Assembly (NCBI GenBank): GCA_029783825.1
Contig: JAREIK010001468.1
Coordinates: 496,001-560,000 of the forward strand
Direction of reading: 5' to 3'
DNA length: 64,000 bases
Origin: Sapria himalayana
Lineage: Eukaryota > Streptophyta > Magnoliopsida > Malpighiales > Rafflesiaceae
Shown: positions 11,050 to 21,779 of the stretch, in pieces
How the letters are laid out: each line of letters begins with the position of its first letter
Numbering within the stretch: position 1 is the first letter of the stretch
The notes under the pieces: model-generated
The model's database searches: none
What the model was told of the DNA's origin: nothing
What the model saw: the letters and a program-made list of their open reading frames with translations, nothing else
Made by a program: the position numbers and the translations under genes

Positions 11050-11326
11050 TAGATTCATTTATATATTATGTGCATTTATATACATGAGTATGATGATGTA
11101 TTTTGAATAATACTCATGTATATATGATGCATTGATAATAGTGGATACATACATGCACACATATTCAGTTATGAGTATGTAAATTAAGTATTTTTTAAGT
11201 AATTATGTAATTTTTACTTATGTTAAATATTGTAATAATTCTCTTAATTATTTTTGATAATTCATATTTGACTTTACTAACGTAGAATTTATGACAAATA
11301 TAGATTTATTTTACATATCGAAAGGA

Positions 11327-12326
11327 AATGGATGATGAGGTGTATTACTTTATTCATGAAGGTGGAGATTTAATTAAGAATAATGATGGCTCAGTCGAAT
11401 ATAAGGTTGGTCTTACAAAATCTATTTTTATTCATCACGACATCATGTTTTCACTCACTTGTTAATGTCAGAACAAGGTACAATGTTATAAATTATCATT
11501 AATGTCACAACAAATATTTGATATTATATTCAATAATTTTTATTTATTAAAATCATCTAATTTTCATTTGTATACAACCCAGATGGTCTTTAATATAAAA
11601 ACGATGAAAGTGCACGTGTCATTGTATTTACACATAGGCAATCTGATTAATTTATTCATTATTAGAGATGTCAAACGGGACGTGCCAAGTTGGCTCGACC
11701 CATTTTTAGCCGGCCCTACCGTGCTTTTGTGCCGGACCAGACACGGTTACTGTACCATGCCATTGCCTGGCCCGGCACGATTATGTGGAGGTTAGCCCGA
11801 CACGGGCCCGTGGAACGAATTTCACCGGGTTCTGCTCGGTCGGGCCGAACCACTAATATAAAAAAATTAGGGTTTCGGCGTGCGCCGTCGCGGCGTCCCG
11901 CCACCACCTAGCCCGAAACCCTAATTTTTTTAAAAAAATTCAGTTTCTCAACTCGTGCCGAGGTACCGTACCAACGAGCCACGGTACCATGTCGGGCCAG
12001 GCACGGCACGAGGCCCTGTTGGCCTCGGTAGGCACGGCACGAGCCTAGACACAAAAACTCCCCGTGCAGGGCTGGCCTAGGCACGGCTGAATCGTGACGT
12101 GCCTCGTGCCGAATTGGGCCAGCCCGGCCTGGTTGACACCTCTATTTATTATCATTGTTTTTCATCAAGATGTGCTAAAGTATATGGTTCTACGCTTGAA
12201 GAAACTCGATATGATAATGTTGTTATTGGACTAGGGCAAACATTTTCGAGTGCAAGTAAATTTCGTGAAGCAGTTTACTTAATGTTTTTAACTGGAAGAT
12301 TTAAATATAAATTTAAAAAGAATTGA
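11327..12326 (+). pseudogene. MULE-2 transposase N-terminal remnant, interrupted by hAT element
   Basis: Before the insertion (about 11330-11660) the sequence matches the N-terminal coding part of MULE-1 at the DNA level. After it, the frame at about 12150-12326 reads SSRCAKVYGSTLEETRYDNV and then LGQTFSSASKFREAVYLMFL and GRFKYKFKKN, the conserved MULE DNA-binding region. Downstream catalytic sequence is deleted. Not functional. Confidence 0.75.
11663..12144. mobile_element. Non-autonomous hAT-type element, GC-rich
   Basis: A 482-base, strikingly GC-rich insert with terminal inverted repeats TAGAGATGTCAA at the left and TTGACACCTCTA at the right. It is flanked by an 8-base near-duplicate, TTCATTAT (11655-11662) and TTTATTAT (12145-12152), matching the 8-base hAT signature with one mismatch. 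Inside are many GGCACG, GGCCCG and CGGCACG repeats and an inner inverted repeat (AAAAAATTAGGGTTTCGG near 11858 against CCGAAACCCTAATTTTTT near 11913). The uninterrupted homologue lies in MULE-1 at 5900-5907. Frames through the element are Arg/Gly/Pro-rich artefacts. Confidence 0.85.
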
Positions 12327-13074
12327 CTAAGACACATGACTATAATATGCAATGTAATTGATTGTTATTGGAAAATTATTTGCCAAGCAATTAGAATTTC
12401 TAAAATTGTTCAAGTGCATACTTTTAATAATATTCATTTGTAATAAAATATGGCTTTAAATTTCAAATTGAAATACAATACGTGTGTGTAATAAATGTTT
12501 AAAAAAAATTTATAATATTAATGTGATATATTTTGTATTTACAAAGAAAAAATTTTAGAAATAAAATTCATTTACATAATAATATTTACACCTCATTTAA
12601 AAACATGCAATGCAATATGTTAAATTTATCATAAACAAAAAATATTTTAAATTTCATTATTACTTACAATAAATTATATGATGGAGTATTTGTTTCGAAA
12701 TATAATTATTTAAGAAAACAATTTAGTATATTTATACGGTTATTTATTTATTCTCAATAAAATATAACTAAATAATTTATAGAAACATGAACTCATATAT
12801 TTATATGATAATTTCTTTGAACATATATAAAGAATTAATAGATTTTTTTCAAAACATTAAAGGCATGTATTTATATCCACTACCTTATGGTTGAATATTA
12901 TAATTTCAAAACAAAATTTTATCTATTTATCAACTGCATTTTAATTTTCAACATAATTGTAAAAAATAAAATTTATGATATTTTCATATATACACATATA
13001 TGAATTGTAATCATATATTTATTTTCAACATAAAATCTAAAGACAAATTTTTAGAAACTTTTAAATACATTTAG

Positions 13075-13098
13075 ATACACTCACACACACAATACATA

Positions 13099-13143
<45 letters not shown>
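13075..13143. repeat. (CA)n then (TA)n microsatellite
   Basis: CA repeats followed by TA repeats, corresponding to the TG tract near 3370-3390 on the opposite strand of MULE-1. Confidence 0.9.
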
Positions 13144-13144
<1 letters not shown>

Positions 13145-13269
13145 AATGATTTATACAATTTTAAATCAATAAAATTTTCAAAATCAAAATTTTAAAAAAT
13201 TCACACTCACACACACTTACATGATGTGCTTCCCCAAGCTCCATCACGCTCCACCGAGCTCCATTTAGC

Positions 13270-13385
13270 TTTATTGAGGAGCTCAATGGAGCTCATTGAC
13301 CTTTATAGAGGAGCTTGATGTAGCTTGTCAACCTCCATGTAGGATCTCGATGGAGCTCATCGAGCTCCATGGAAGAGGTCTAGGA
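13270..13385. repeat. Degenerate tandem repeat of about 33 bp rich in GAGCTC
   Basis: Three to four diverged units containing GAGGAGCTCAATGGAGCTC, GAGGAGCTTGATGTAGCTTG and GATCTCGATGGAGCTC. A related GAGCTC-rich stretch occurs at 20911-20960 beside another MULE end, so this belongs to the subterminal region of the MULE family. Confidence 0.65.
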
Positions 13386-13419
13386 GCCCCTGTGAGCTCC
13401 TTGACCTTGATGGAGATGG

Positions 13420-13806
13420 TGAGGAGAGAGGGCGAGGGGCATGGAGAGAGGGGTAGGAGCGAGGGGTGAGGGGCGAGGAGCGATGGGAGATAGTGAGAGG
13501 CTAGTTACAAGGGACAAGGCAAGGAGAGAGAGAGAGCAAGGAAAGAGGGAAAGGAGGAGCGTACGAGTTATAGGGTAGAGGCCAGAGGGGGAGAGGAGAG
13601 TTTTACATGGGAAGAGCAAGTTTTACAAGGGAGGCATGAGTGGAGAGGGGGAGTGAAAAATTAATTTAGAGTATTTTATGAGTAATATGTTTGAATGCAC
13701 AAAAATTCAATTTGTTAAGAGTTTGGCGAATTTTTTTTTTAAATATTAAATGTTGGGTTATGTTTTTTTAATTATGTCGTGGGGAGTGCACTAAAACACA
13801 ATTACC
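13420..13806. repeat. MULE-2 right terminal inverted repeat
   Basis: Purine-rich GAGGGGCGAG-type stretch, then an AT-rich end closing with GTGCACTAAAACACAATTAC and CCC. Reverse complement of 10005-10300 with indels. Confidence 0.65.
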
Positions 13807-13847
13807 CCAAATTTAATTCAAGTATTTTTTTTTTTTGAGCGTATTAT

Positions 13848-14065
13848 TGTAATGTAAAAATGTGAAGGTGAAACATCATCTTGACCATATCGAAAATCCA
13901 TTTAGGATTTATGATTTTTATTCAATAAAAAGAGGTTTTTCTTTCTTGAAAATAATCTCAATTCACTTTTTACTTGTATTTCAATTCTTGTATTGTTTAT
14001 TTTATTGTTTTAAAGATTTAATTTTTTATTTTTAAATTATTATTGTAGTATCTATTTTTATAACA
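13848..14065 (+). repeat. 5' LTR of Ty1-copia A
   Basis: 218 bases, starts TGTAATG and ends ATAACA; aligns by eye to 18260-18451. Confidence 0.75.
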
Positions 14066-14339
14066 GTGATATCTGAGGCTTGACTTAGATTGTAACTTTT
14101 ATGGTTAATCCATATCTAGAAAAGTTATGTCAAAATGATGATAATAGCCTCAAGTTCTGTGAATTTTAAGAGGATATTGCAACCCTCTAATTATTTGGAA
14201 ACCTTTTTAGTGTATTAACATAAATATTTAATATTATTATCTATAACTTTTCACTATAAAAGTGAAACAAATGGTTGCAAAATTTGAAGTAAAAAAATTC
14301 AACAAAAATAATTTTTTATTATAGAAAATGAATATTAAT

Positions 14340-17300
14340 GTAATTTTAAGGAATAATTACCCAGATATGATTTTAAAAAGGCCCACCAAGATTCCTAAAG
14401 ATAAGTGGAATAAGAAGGATGATAATGCAATATAGAATCTACATTTTAGAACTAGCTGATAGAGTATTTTTGAGTATGACAAAAAAGAATACAACATAAA
14501 AAATTTGGGATACTCTCTGAAGATTATATGAGGCAAAGTTACTTCACAACAAGATATTCTTAAAGATAAGACTTTGCACTCTTTGAATGATGGAATCTAT
14601 TGTGATAATTGATCATATCAACACTTTGAATTATCTATTTTCTCAACTTAATACATTGAGTCATAAAATAGAAGAAATTGAATATGCTGAGATTTTACTT
14701 TAAATTCTACATGATTTGTATTATCAACTCATCATTAATTTGATGAACGGTGTTCTGATAGACAATCTAATTTTCAATGATAATGCCTCTTCCATCTTAG
14801 AAGAAGAAAGCAAACATAAAAATAAGGAGGAAAGATATGCAGATACACAATAAGTGGAAGCCTTGACAATGATATGAGGAAGATCAATGAAGCATAAATA
14901 TAATGGGAGTCAAAATTATGGTAAATCAAAATTAAGAATTAAAAAAAATATTAACTACTACTACTATGAAAGAAATGACATTAAAAGACATTGTTAGTTT
15001 AAGAAAAATAGTAGAGATAATGAGTTATCAAATAATTAATGGAATATTGCAAGTATCAATAATGATGACAGTATTTTATACAGCAAAATAACAATAATAG
15101 TTGAAAGTAGAAAGCAGTTTGGTAATTTGTGGTTACTAAATTCATGAGCTTTGTAGCACATGAAATCTCCAATAGATTGATTTCACAAATATGAACCAAT
15201 CTCAAGATGTTTTGTACACATGAGTGAAAATCAGGCTATGAAGATTGTTGGTTTTGGTACTATCAAAATATAAAAAAAATTATAGTATGGTTCATACCAT
15301 TCAAGAGGTATATGGAAAATGGTGTGATGGACTTGAAAAAATATATATTATCTTTGGAAAAAATAGATAGTCTTGTGTGTAAAACTCAAATTGAGAATGA
15401 ATTGATAAAAATTATGAAATACACACTTGTTGAGATGAAGGGAGAAAAAATTACAACAAATTTATTAATGCTTAAAGGAGAAACAATACATGAGGCTGAT
15501 ACATATGCTACATCAATTAGAAAAGGAGAAGAAACAATACATGAGGTTGATACATATGCTGCATCAATTAGAAAATGATAAGAATCAATGATGATGTGAC
15601 ATCTCAAACTAGTGACATATCATAACAAGATTTGAAGATTCTTTCTAACAAAAAACTACTTTCACGGCTCAAATAAGTAAATTTACATTTTTTTTGAACA
15701 TTATGTTATAAGTAAGCATAATAGATTGACATTTAGTAGATCATTTATATAAAATAAATATATTATAGACTTGATACATTCTGATATATGGGAATCACCA
15801 AAATATCCCAAGGAGTAGGAAAATATTTTGTATCTTTCATTGATGATTGCTCAAGAAGATGTTAAGTGTATCTAATCAAGAAGAAGTCAGAAGATATATT
15901 TTCAAATTTTAAAGACTATAAAGTGCAGGTACAACTTGAATCTGGTAAAAGATTTAAGTGTTTGTGATAAGCAAAAAGGTATTCAATTGGTGAGTTTTTT
16001 GCTCTTTGTAAGTAAGAAGGTACCAAATGATAGTTCACAATTACATACATGTCAAAATAAAATGAAGTAGCATAATGGTTAAACAGAACTCTTGTATAAT
16101 GGATGAGAGCAATGTTGAGGGCTGAAAGTCTACCCAGCTTTTTTTGGGAGGAAGCAGCCAGTACTACATGTTATATGATAAATTAGTCGCAATTAACTAC
16201 GATTAATTTTAAAAATGCTGATTGAGATGTAAACTAGTAAGCTAGTAGATTACTCTACTTTATAGCGTTTTAGATATCCTACATATGTGACATACAACAC
16301 CCAAGAAAAAACAAAGCTGGATCTAAAATCTAGAAAGTGTATATTTATAGGGTATGTTGAAGGAGTGAATGTGTATTGCTTATGATATCCTACTATCCAT
16401 AAGGTAATTATCAGCATAGATATAATTTTATATAACAACAACTACAAAGAATTGATGGCAATGATAGCACGTTGAAAGGTGCTTCTGAAACTACCACTTT
16501 GCAAGTAAAAATTAATCATAGACTAGATATTCCAATATACATGGAGGAAAACCAGAGTACGAAGTACAAGAGCAAGTCGAGTCTGAGGCTCCAAAAGTTA
16601 GTTGGACAATATGTGATATAAGGCGGCCAGCTTGGCACTCGGAGTATGTTACAAGGAGAAATATTACATATTATCTTCTAACAGATGGATGCGAACCTTT
16701 AATATTTCATGAAGTTTCAAATAATTCAGATATATTTTTGTGGATGATAGGAATGGAGGAAGAAATTAAATTTTTACACAAGAATAAGGCTTGGAAGCTA
16801 GTATCATTCCTAATAAGAAGAAAAGCCAATGGTAACAAATGGTTTACATGATCAAGTGAGATAGCAATGATCAAATAGAACTATGTCGTGCAAGATTGGT
16901 GGTAAAATAACATGATCAAAAAGAAGGAATTAACTTCAAAGAGATTTTTCCTCAATAGATCTTACAATCAGAGTAGTAATGACTTTGTGTTATATATTTG
17001 ATTTATATTTGGAGCAGTCGAATATCAAAACTATATTTCTTCATGGATAAATTGAAAAAAAAAAGTATATGTTCCAACTAAAAGTATTTGCTTAAATATG
17101 TAAGGAGAACTTGGTTTTTAAGTTAAACAAATTTCTATATGGTTTGAAATATGCACCTAAGTGTTGTTATAAAAGATTTAATTCCTTCATCATTATACTT
17201 TTGTACATTAGACTCAGTTCAGACCATTATACATACTACATAATGTTTAAGGATAAAAATGATTTCATCTTTTTTATTATTGTACATAGATGACATGTTG

Positions 17301-17960
17301 GAAGCAAACCCCTACAAATGTCGAATCCATCTTTTAAAGACATAATTGGCTTGAAAGTTTGATATGAAGGATGTGAGACTAATAAATAAGATTCTAGGAT
17401 TGTAGATTTACCGAGACAGAAATAATAGGAAGATTTAACTTTTTAAAAAAAAACTATTTAAACAAGATTTTATGATGCTTCAACATGCAAGGTAGTAAGC
17501 TAATTTCTACCAACTTTTTGTTAATTTCAAATAAAATTTAAGTATGTGTCCTGGCTCAGAAGAAGAGAAGAGAAATAGGTCTCGGATACTGTATGCACCA
17601 ACAATGGGTAGTTTAATATATATAATGATTTTTACAAGACCAGACATTGCACAAGCAGTAAGAGTGATTAGTTGATTAATAGCACATCCTGACAAATTGC
17701 ATTGGAGTAATACCAACAGGATTCTCAAATATATTAGAGGAACCTCAAATACTGCATTATGTTATGGATGTTTGAATATTATTGTCAAAGACTATGTTGA
17801 TTTAGACTATGCTGAGAATATTGATAATAGTAAGTCTACCATGTGCTTGATTTTTATTATTGCTGGAGGAGTTGTACGTTGTGTTTCAAATGCATAGTCT
17901 ATTGTGTCCACTTATATGACAGAAGCAACGTATGGTGTTGCTACATAAGCTAGTAAAAAG
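14340..17960 (+). pseudogene. Broken gag-pol of Ty1-copia A
   Basis: Recognisable blocks, in several frames: a gag UBN2-type region at about 14586-14855 (IDHINTLNYLFSQLNTL, then HKIEEIEYAEILL and NASSILEEESKHKNKE); a zinc-knuckle remnant near 14955-15000; integrase near 15770-15960 (LDLIHSDIWESPKY, then FVSFIDDCSRR after a frameshift); reverse transcriptase near 17110-17300 (FKLNKFLYGLKYAPKCCYKR, then LYIDDML); and RNase H near 17697-17900 (RILKYIRGTSNTALCYG). Stops and frameshifts are spread throughout. Confidence 0.85.
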
Positions 17961-18259
17961 AATCTGATTACACAAACAATATAAAATAACTTTTTTTTTG
18001 TGAAAGTCGGAGTATTTTACACTTAACAAGAAATCTAATATTTTATTAGAAGATAAAATATCAGACTACAAATATTATATTATACTTAGAGAAAGTTGAA
18101 GAATGAATTATATATATACAATAGATTCATACTGATGAGAATATAATAGATATTTTGAGCAAACCGACCAAATCTAACAAATTTGAATGGTGTAGAACTT
18201 CAATTGTCTTATCAAGAACATAAGCAAGTAAAGACAAGTGAAAAATATGATTTTCAAGT

Positions 18260-18451
18260 GTGATAATATAACATAAAATTGGATAATTGAAACATCATTT
18301 TGCCAAAATAAAAAATCTATTTAGAATTTTTGATTTTTATTATATAGAGAGTAGGTTCCTCCTATAAATTCATTTCAATTCCAATTCTATTCTTGTATTT
18401 CAATTCTTGTTTTATTTTTTAATTATTATTTCGAGGTCTAATTTTATAACA
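18260..18451 (+). repeat. 3' LTR of Ty1-copia A
   Basis: 192 bases, starts TGTGATAATATAAC and ends ATAACA. Shorter than the 5' copy because of small deletions. Confidence 0.75.
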
Positions 18452-18585
18452 ATTAGTTTATTTATGAGACATATTTAATTGACAAAAATTAAATAAGAGT
18501 GTGTTAAAAATTTTATTGATAGAAATCAATTGCAGAAAAATAAAATCCATTAAAATGGAAACAACAAGATGTACGTATTCGGTAT

Positions 18586-19836
18586 TCATGAATGAGGTGC
18601 CCGCAATCGGAGACGAAGTTCCGTCCATATTTTTCTGTAAGTGTCGGCGTCTCCATCTTTTCTTCTTCCTTCCACGATAGTTAAAGTTTCATTAAGCCGG
18701 TACAGCTCGATCTCGATCTCGACCTCACCGTTATGCCCTTGCATCGCCAATCCCGATCTCTTCTTCTTGTTCCTCACCGTCAACCTCTCCTCCTTGCCGA
18801 TCTGCTCTGCAATTTCGATCAATTTCTGAGACGACTCCGTCGACACAAACAGTTCGCCTGCGGGAGCAAAGCTATGCGATTCATCGAAGAGGCCGGACAA
18901 ATCCAAACCAGATGAGAAGGATATGATGTCGAAAGCATTTAGATCCGCCGTCGATTTCTCGTCTTCTTTGGCAGCACTTTCGATCATGGCAAGGTCTTGG
19001 AGCGTGATCGGCTTGTATCCTTTTATAAACCACGGATTCTGCATAATCTCGTCTATCGTAATTCTGGTGTCCGGGTTGGTGTCTAGCAGGCGGGATAACA
19101 AGAACTTGAGATCGTGAGACATCCACTTCGGGCACCTGAATTCGCCTCTGTATATTTTCTTGTACATCACCATGAGATTCGGATCATTGAAAGGTAAAAA
19201 GCCAGCGCACAGCACGTAGAGGATGACTCCCAAGGACCACACGTCTGCTTTGGTCCCGTCGTAGCCTCTTTTCCCCAAGATCTCCGGCGCCACGTACGCC
19301 GGCGTGCCGCACAAGGTGTGCAGTAGGCCGTCGGGGCGGATCTGATCGGTTAATGCGCTCAGGCCGAAATCGGAGACCTTAAGGCTGCCGTTCTCGTCGA
19401 GGAGGAGATTCTCTGGTTTAAGATCCCGGTGGAAAACTCCGTGAGAGTGGCAGTACCCGACCGAGCCGATTAGCTGCTGGAAATATTTCCGGCTTAAATC
19501 TTCGGTGAAGCGTCCTTTAGCAATTTTGGCGAACAGCTCGCCTCCTTTAGCGAACTCCATCACGAAGAAAATCTTGGTCTTGGTGGCGAGCACCTCGTAG
19601 AGCTTGACGATGTGTGGATGGCTCAGTCGACTCATAATAGTGATCTCGCGCTTGATGTTCGCCATTAGGCTTGAGCCGGAGATCTTCTTCTTGTTGATGA
19701 CCTTGATGGCCACACTGTGTCCCGTGGTGATGTTTCTGGCGTGGTACACCTTAGCGAACCCGCCGCATCCTAGAAGCTTGCCGAGTTCATACTTCCCGAA
19801 CAAGGCATTGTCGGAGACGCGTTCGATCTCCGGCAT
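18586..19836 (-). CDS. CIPK: CBL-interacting protein kinase (CIPK/SnRK3), complete and intronless
   Basis: An uninterrupted 416-residue Ser/Thr kinase that would phosphorylate membrane-transport and stress targets once bound by a calcium-loaded CBL sensor. Kinase features are complete: glycine loop GCGGFAKV (23-30), ATP-binding Lys45 in AIKV, catalytic HRDLKPEN (136-143, Asp138), DFG (156-158), an activation loop ending in APE (183-185), and the C-lobe WSLGVILY. The CBL-binding NAF motif is present ([22 protein letters not shown] at 300-302). The C-terminal regulatory region is short and diverged ([20 protein letters not shown]), which recalls the intronless CIPK4/7-type group, though I cannot fix the orthologue. 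The start is chosen at the first Met upstream of FGKYELG. The gene sits between a copia element and MULE ends, and no promoter element was identified with confidence. Confidence 0.93.
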   Translation of the reverse strand: MPEIERVSDNALFGKYELGKLLGCGGFAKVYHARNITTGHSVAIKVINKKKISGSSLMANIKREITIMSRLSHPHIVKLYEVLATKTKIFFVMEFAKGGELFAKIAKGRFTEDLSRKYFQQLIGSVGYCHSHGVFHRDLKPENLLLDENGSLKVSDFGLSALTDQIRPDGLLHTLCGTPAYVAPEILGKRGYDGTKADVWSLGVILYVLCAGFLPFNDPNLMVMYKKIYRGEFRCPKWMSHDLKFLLSRLLDTNPDTRITIDEIMQNPWFIKGYKPITLQDLAMIESAAKEDEKSTADLNAFDIISFSSGLDLSGLFDESHSFAPAGELFVSTESSQKLIEIAEQIGKEERLTVRNKKKRSGLAMQGHNGEVEIEIELYRLNETLTIVEGRRKDGDADTYRKIWTELRLRLRAPHS

Positions 19837-20159
19837 GTCGGGCAGAAGCCCAGAGATCGAACCTGCTGGTGCGGCTCGATCTGGAGCAGGAGGAAGGCGA
19901 CGATTCCCTTTGTAGGGCAGGGTTCGTTGGCGATCCGTTGGTCAACTAATTTGCTGAAAATAGCCGATGCCTGAGAATCAAGAATGGTTTTCTGCGGCGG
20001 AGCGCGTTCCGACATTACCGAATCCAGAACATGCCAACGATGATGTCAAGAGTCCAGACGCCAATCTCGCGATCAAGATTTCTCGCCGAACCTTGGCAAA
20101 TCCGATGACTTCGGGTTTGAACTTCACATTTGTGTGGCCACCTTTTGGTCCGCTTAAAA

Positions 20160-20328
20160 ATTAAATAAAGCGACAATATTTATTTTTTTTTTGTCATTAA
20201 AAATATTAATATTTGTGTTTTTATAAATATAAACATAAACATATATATAATATAAATATAAATATAAACGCATTCATAATTTAATTTATTATATGTAGAT
20301 ACATAAACATATATTTAAATCTACAAAC

Positions 20329-20359
<31 letters not shown>

Positions 20360-20500
20360 TAAATGTATGTAGATATCTATAAACACACACACACACACAC
20401 ACACATATTTATATATATGTTTATATTTCAACATGTATTTATATATAATTATATATGTGTTTCTATTTATTTATATATTTATAAATATTTGGGTGATCTA
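20160..20500. repeat. AT-rich DNA with TA and CA microsatellites
   Basis: Includes ATAAAT-type short repeats (20220-20270), TA repeats near 20330-20350 and CA repeats near 20384-20404. It may be the inner part of the MULE fragment that ends near 20690; no coding sequence is seen. Confidence 0.6.
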
Positions 20501-20504
20501 TGTT

Positions 20505-20690
20505 TATAGAATTAAGTTGAGTTATGTTTTAATTTGTTGAGTGTAATTTGGTATTATTCTATTAAAGTGAAATATATTTTAATTTGTTAAGAGTTTGATG
20601 TACTTTTTTATAAATATAAATAGTTATGTTATGTTTTTTTTTTTAATATTTTGTGGGAAGTACGGCAAAACACAATTCCCCCAAACATAA
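20505..20690. mobile_element. Right end of a further MULE-family element
   Basis: Aligns with the right end of MULE-2: TTAATTTGTTAAGAGTTTG, then GTTATGTTTTTTTT, then GTGGGAAGTACGGCAAAACA and CAATTCCCCC. Its partner left end was not identified. Confidence 0.6.
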
Positions 20691-20740
20691 ATCCACCTAA
20701 TTATTTTTGCTCATCAATTCATATTAATTTGAGAGAATTA

Positions 20741-20961
20741 TATTTTGGTGCACCAATCCAAAAAAAAAAAAATCAAAAAAGAGGAATCTAAGGTTTAATA
20801 TTTATAATTAAATGTACCATACTCTTAAATAATTAAGTTTTGGCGTGCTAATTTATATTAATACTAAATTACCCTTATTTTAAATACTAACTCTAAAAAA
20901 AATTGCCAGTCATTATGAGCTCCACTGAGGAGCTCGTTGGAGCTAGTTGAGCTCGATCAAT
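20741..20961. mobile_element. Left end of another MULE-family element
   Basis: Starts GAGAGAATTATATTTTGGTG, matching the inverted terminus of MULE-1, then an AT-rich part and a GAGCTC-rich stretch (20911-20960) like that inside MULE-2. It lies about 50 bases after an end in the opposite orientation. The rest of the element is not recognisable. Confidence 0.5.
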
Positions 20962-21256
20962 TTATGGAGTTCATGAGCTATGACAATTTCACAATGTTGG
21001 GAAACATTTCCAAAACATTGGAGTTTAGGGACAAAAGGTGTCTAAAGCATGATCAAATTAAAAATTTTCATTAGAAACAACCATTTTAAAAAGAGAATAA
21101 AAAATGGAAACATAATGCTTTTTTTTTTCTTATTTTCTAGTTAAGACTTGAAAATTTTAAAATTGATCATGCTTTAGATTACCTTTTCCCCAAGACTCTA
21201 ATGTTTTCAATTGTTTCCAGGCATTGTTGAAATGTCACAGCTTATGAACTCCATAA
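20962..21256. repeat. Fold-back element: 109-base imperfect inverted repeat with 78-base loop
   Basis: The left arm (20962-21070) begins TTATGGAGTTCATGAGCT and the right arm (21149-21256) is its near reverse complement, ending CTTATGAACTCCATAA. By-eye agreement is roughly 85 percent, including TCTAAAGCATGATCAA. The loop (21071-21148) is A/T-rich. There is no coding sequence. It could be a long-TIR MITE or a hairpin locus. Confidence 0.85.
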
Positions 21257-21468
21257 TCCACAACCAACGCACCTTAAAGCACTAACAATGATGAGCATAA
21301 CATAAGTGGAGTTGTGGTGAATAAAGATATCATAGATGCTTTGCAACATCCCTTATTTGGCATTTCACCTGCTTGACTCCATAATCAAGAATGTTTTGGC
21401 AAATACTAATATTATTTTTGATACCTCCTATAAAACCTTACTTCTCTAACTAGATACAATATCCATTT

Positions 21469-21678
21469 TGTTGTAAAATAGTTATAAAACTATAGCTAAA
21501 ATTACAATGAGAAAGAACAAGAGAGAATGAAAGTTTACAGAGAACGAGAGCTCTATTTCTTGGTCCTATATAAAAGGAATAAAGAACTAATTATATAGCC
21601 ATTTTTGCTGACTATTCATTCATATGAACGAACTTGTTTATTAACATGTTCTACAATTATTCATTCACATGTTCTGCA
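21469..21678 (-). repeat. 3' LTR of Ty1-copia B
   Basis: 210 bases; in the minus direction starts TGCAGAACATGTGAATG and ends TTTTACAACA. Confidence 0.75.
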
Positions 21679-21779
21679 ATACTCTTCCCTGAATGATTAT
21701 TTATCATGAAGGGAAGATACAACAGGTCTGTTTCATTAAAAAAATTTTCAATAAATTCTTGTGGGATAAAATCTGGATG

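Larger units (their letters stand above)
10005..13806 (+). mobile_element. MULE-2: internally deleted Mutator-like element with long inverted ends
   Basis: Long terminal inverted repeats bound this element. The left (about 10005-10300) and right (about 13420-13806) ends align by eye through ATTAATTAAAAAAACATAAC, AATTGAATTTTGGTGCA and a CT-rich/AG-rich stretch. Inside are a 5' dinucleotide-rich region, transposase remnants at about 11327-12326 and a 3' region shared with MULE-1. Compared with MULE-1, about 1.6 kb including the catalytic core and SWIM finger is missing, with the junction near 12437-12458. A hAT-type element sits at 11663-12144. No clean target duplication was found. Confidence 0.7.
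13848..18451 (+). mobile_element. Ty1-copia retrotransposon A, full structure but decayed
   Basis: Bounded by two LTRs (13848-14065 and 18260-18451) that share AAACATCAT, ATTTTTATT and TTGTATTTCAATTCTTG segments and both end in ATAACA. Directly after the 5' LTR, TGATATCTGAGGCTTG resembles the initiator-Met tRNA primer site of copia elements. Flanking pentamers ATTAT (13843-13847) and ATTAG (18452-18456) match at 4 of 5 positions. The coding order is gag, protease/integrase, reverse transcriptase, RNase H, as in Ty1-copia. Many stops and frameshifts mean it is inactive. Confidence 0.85.

Noticed and set aside
11690..11911. Frames on both strands through the GC-rich 11.7-12.1 kb island
   Set aside because: Composition artefact of a hAT-type element with terminal inverted repeats; no protein family resemblance.
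13380..13619. 79-codon minus-strand frame rich in Ser/Leu/Pro
   Set aside because: Lies in the purine-rich MULE-2 terminal inverted repeat.
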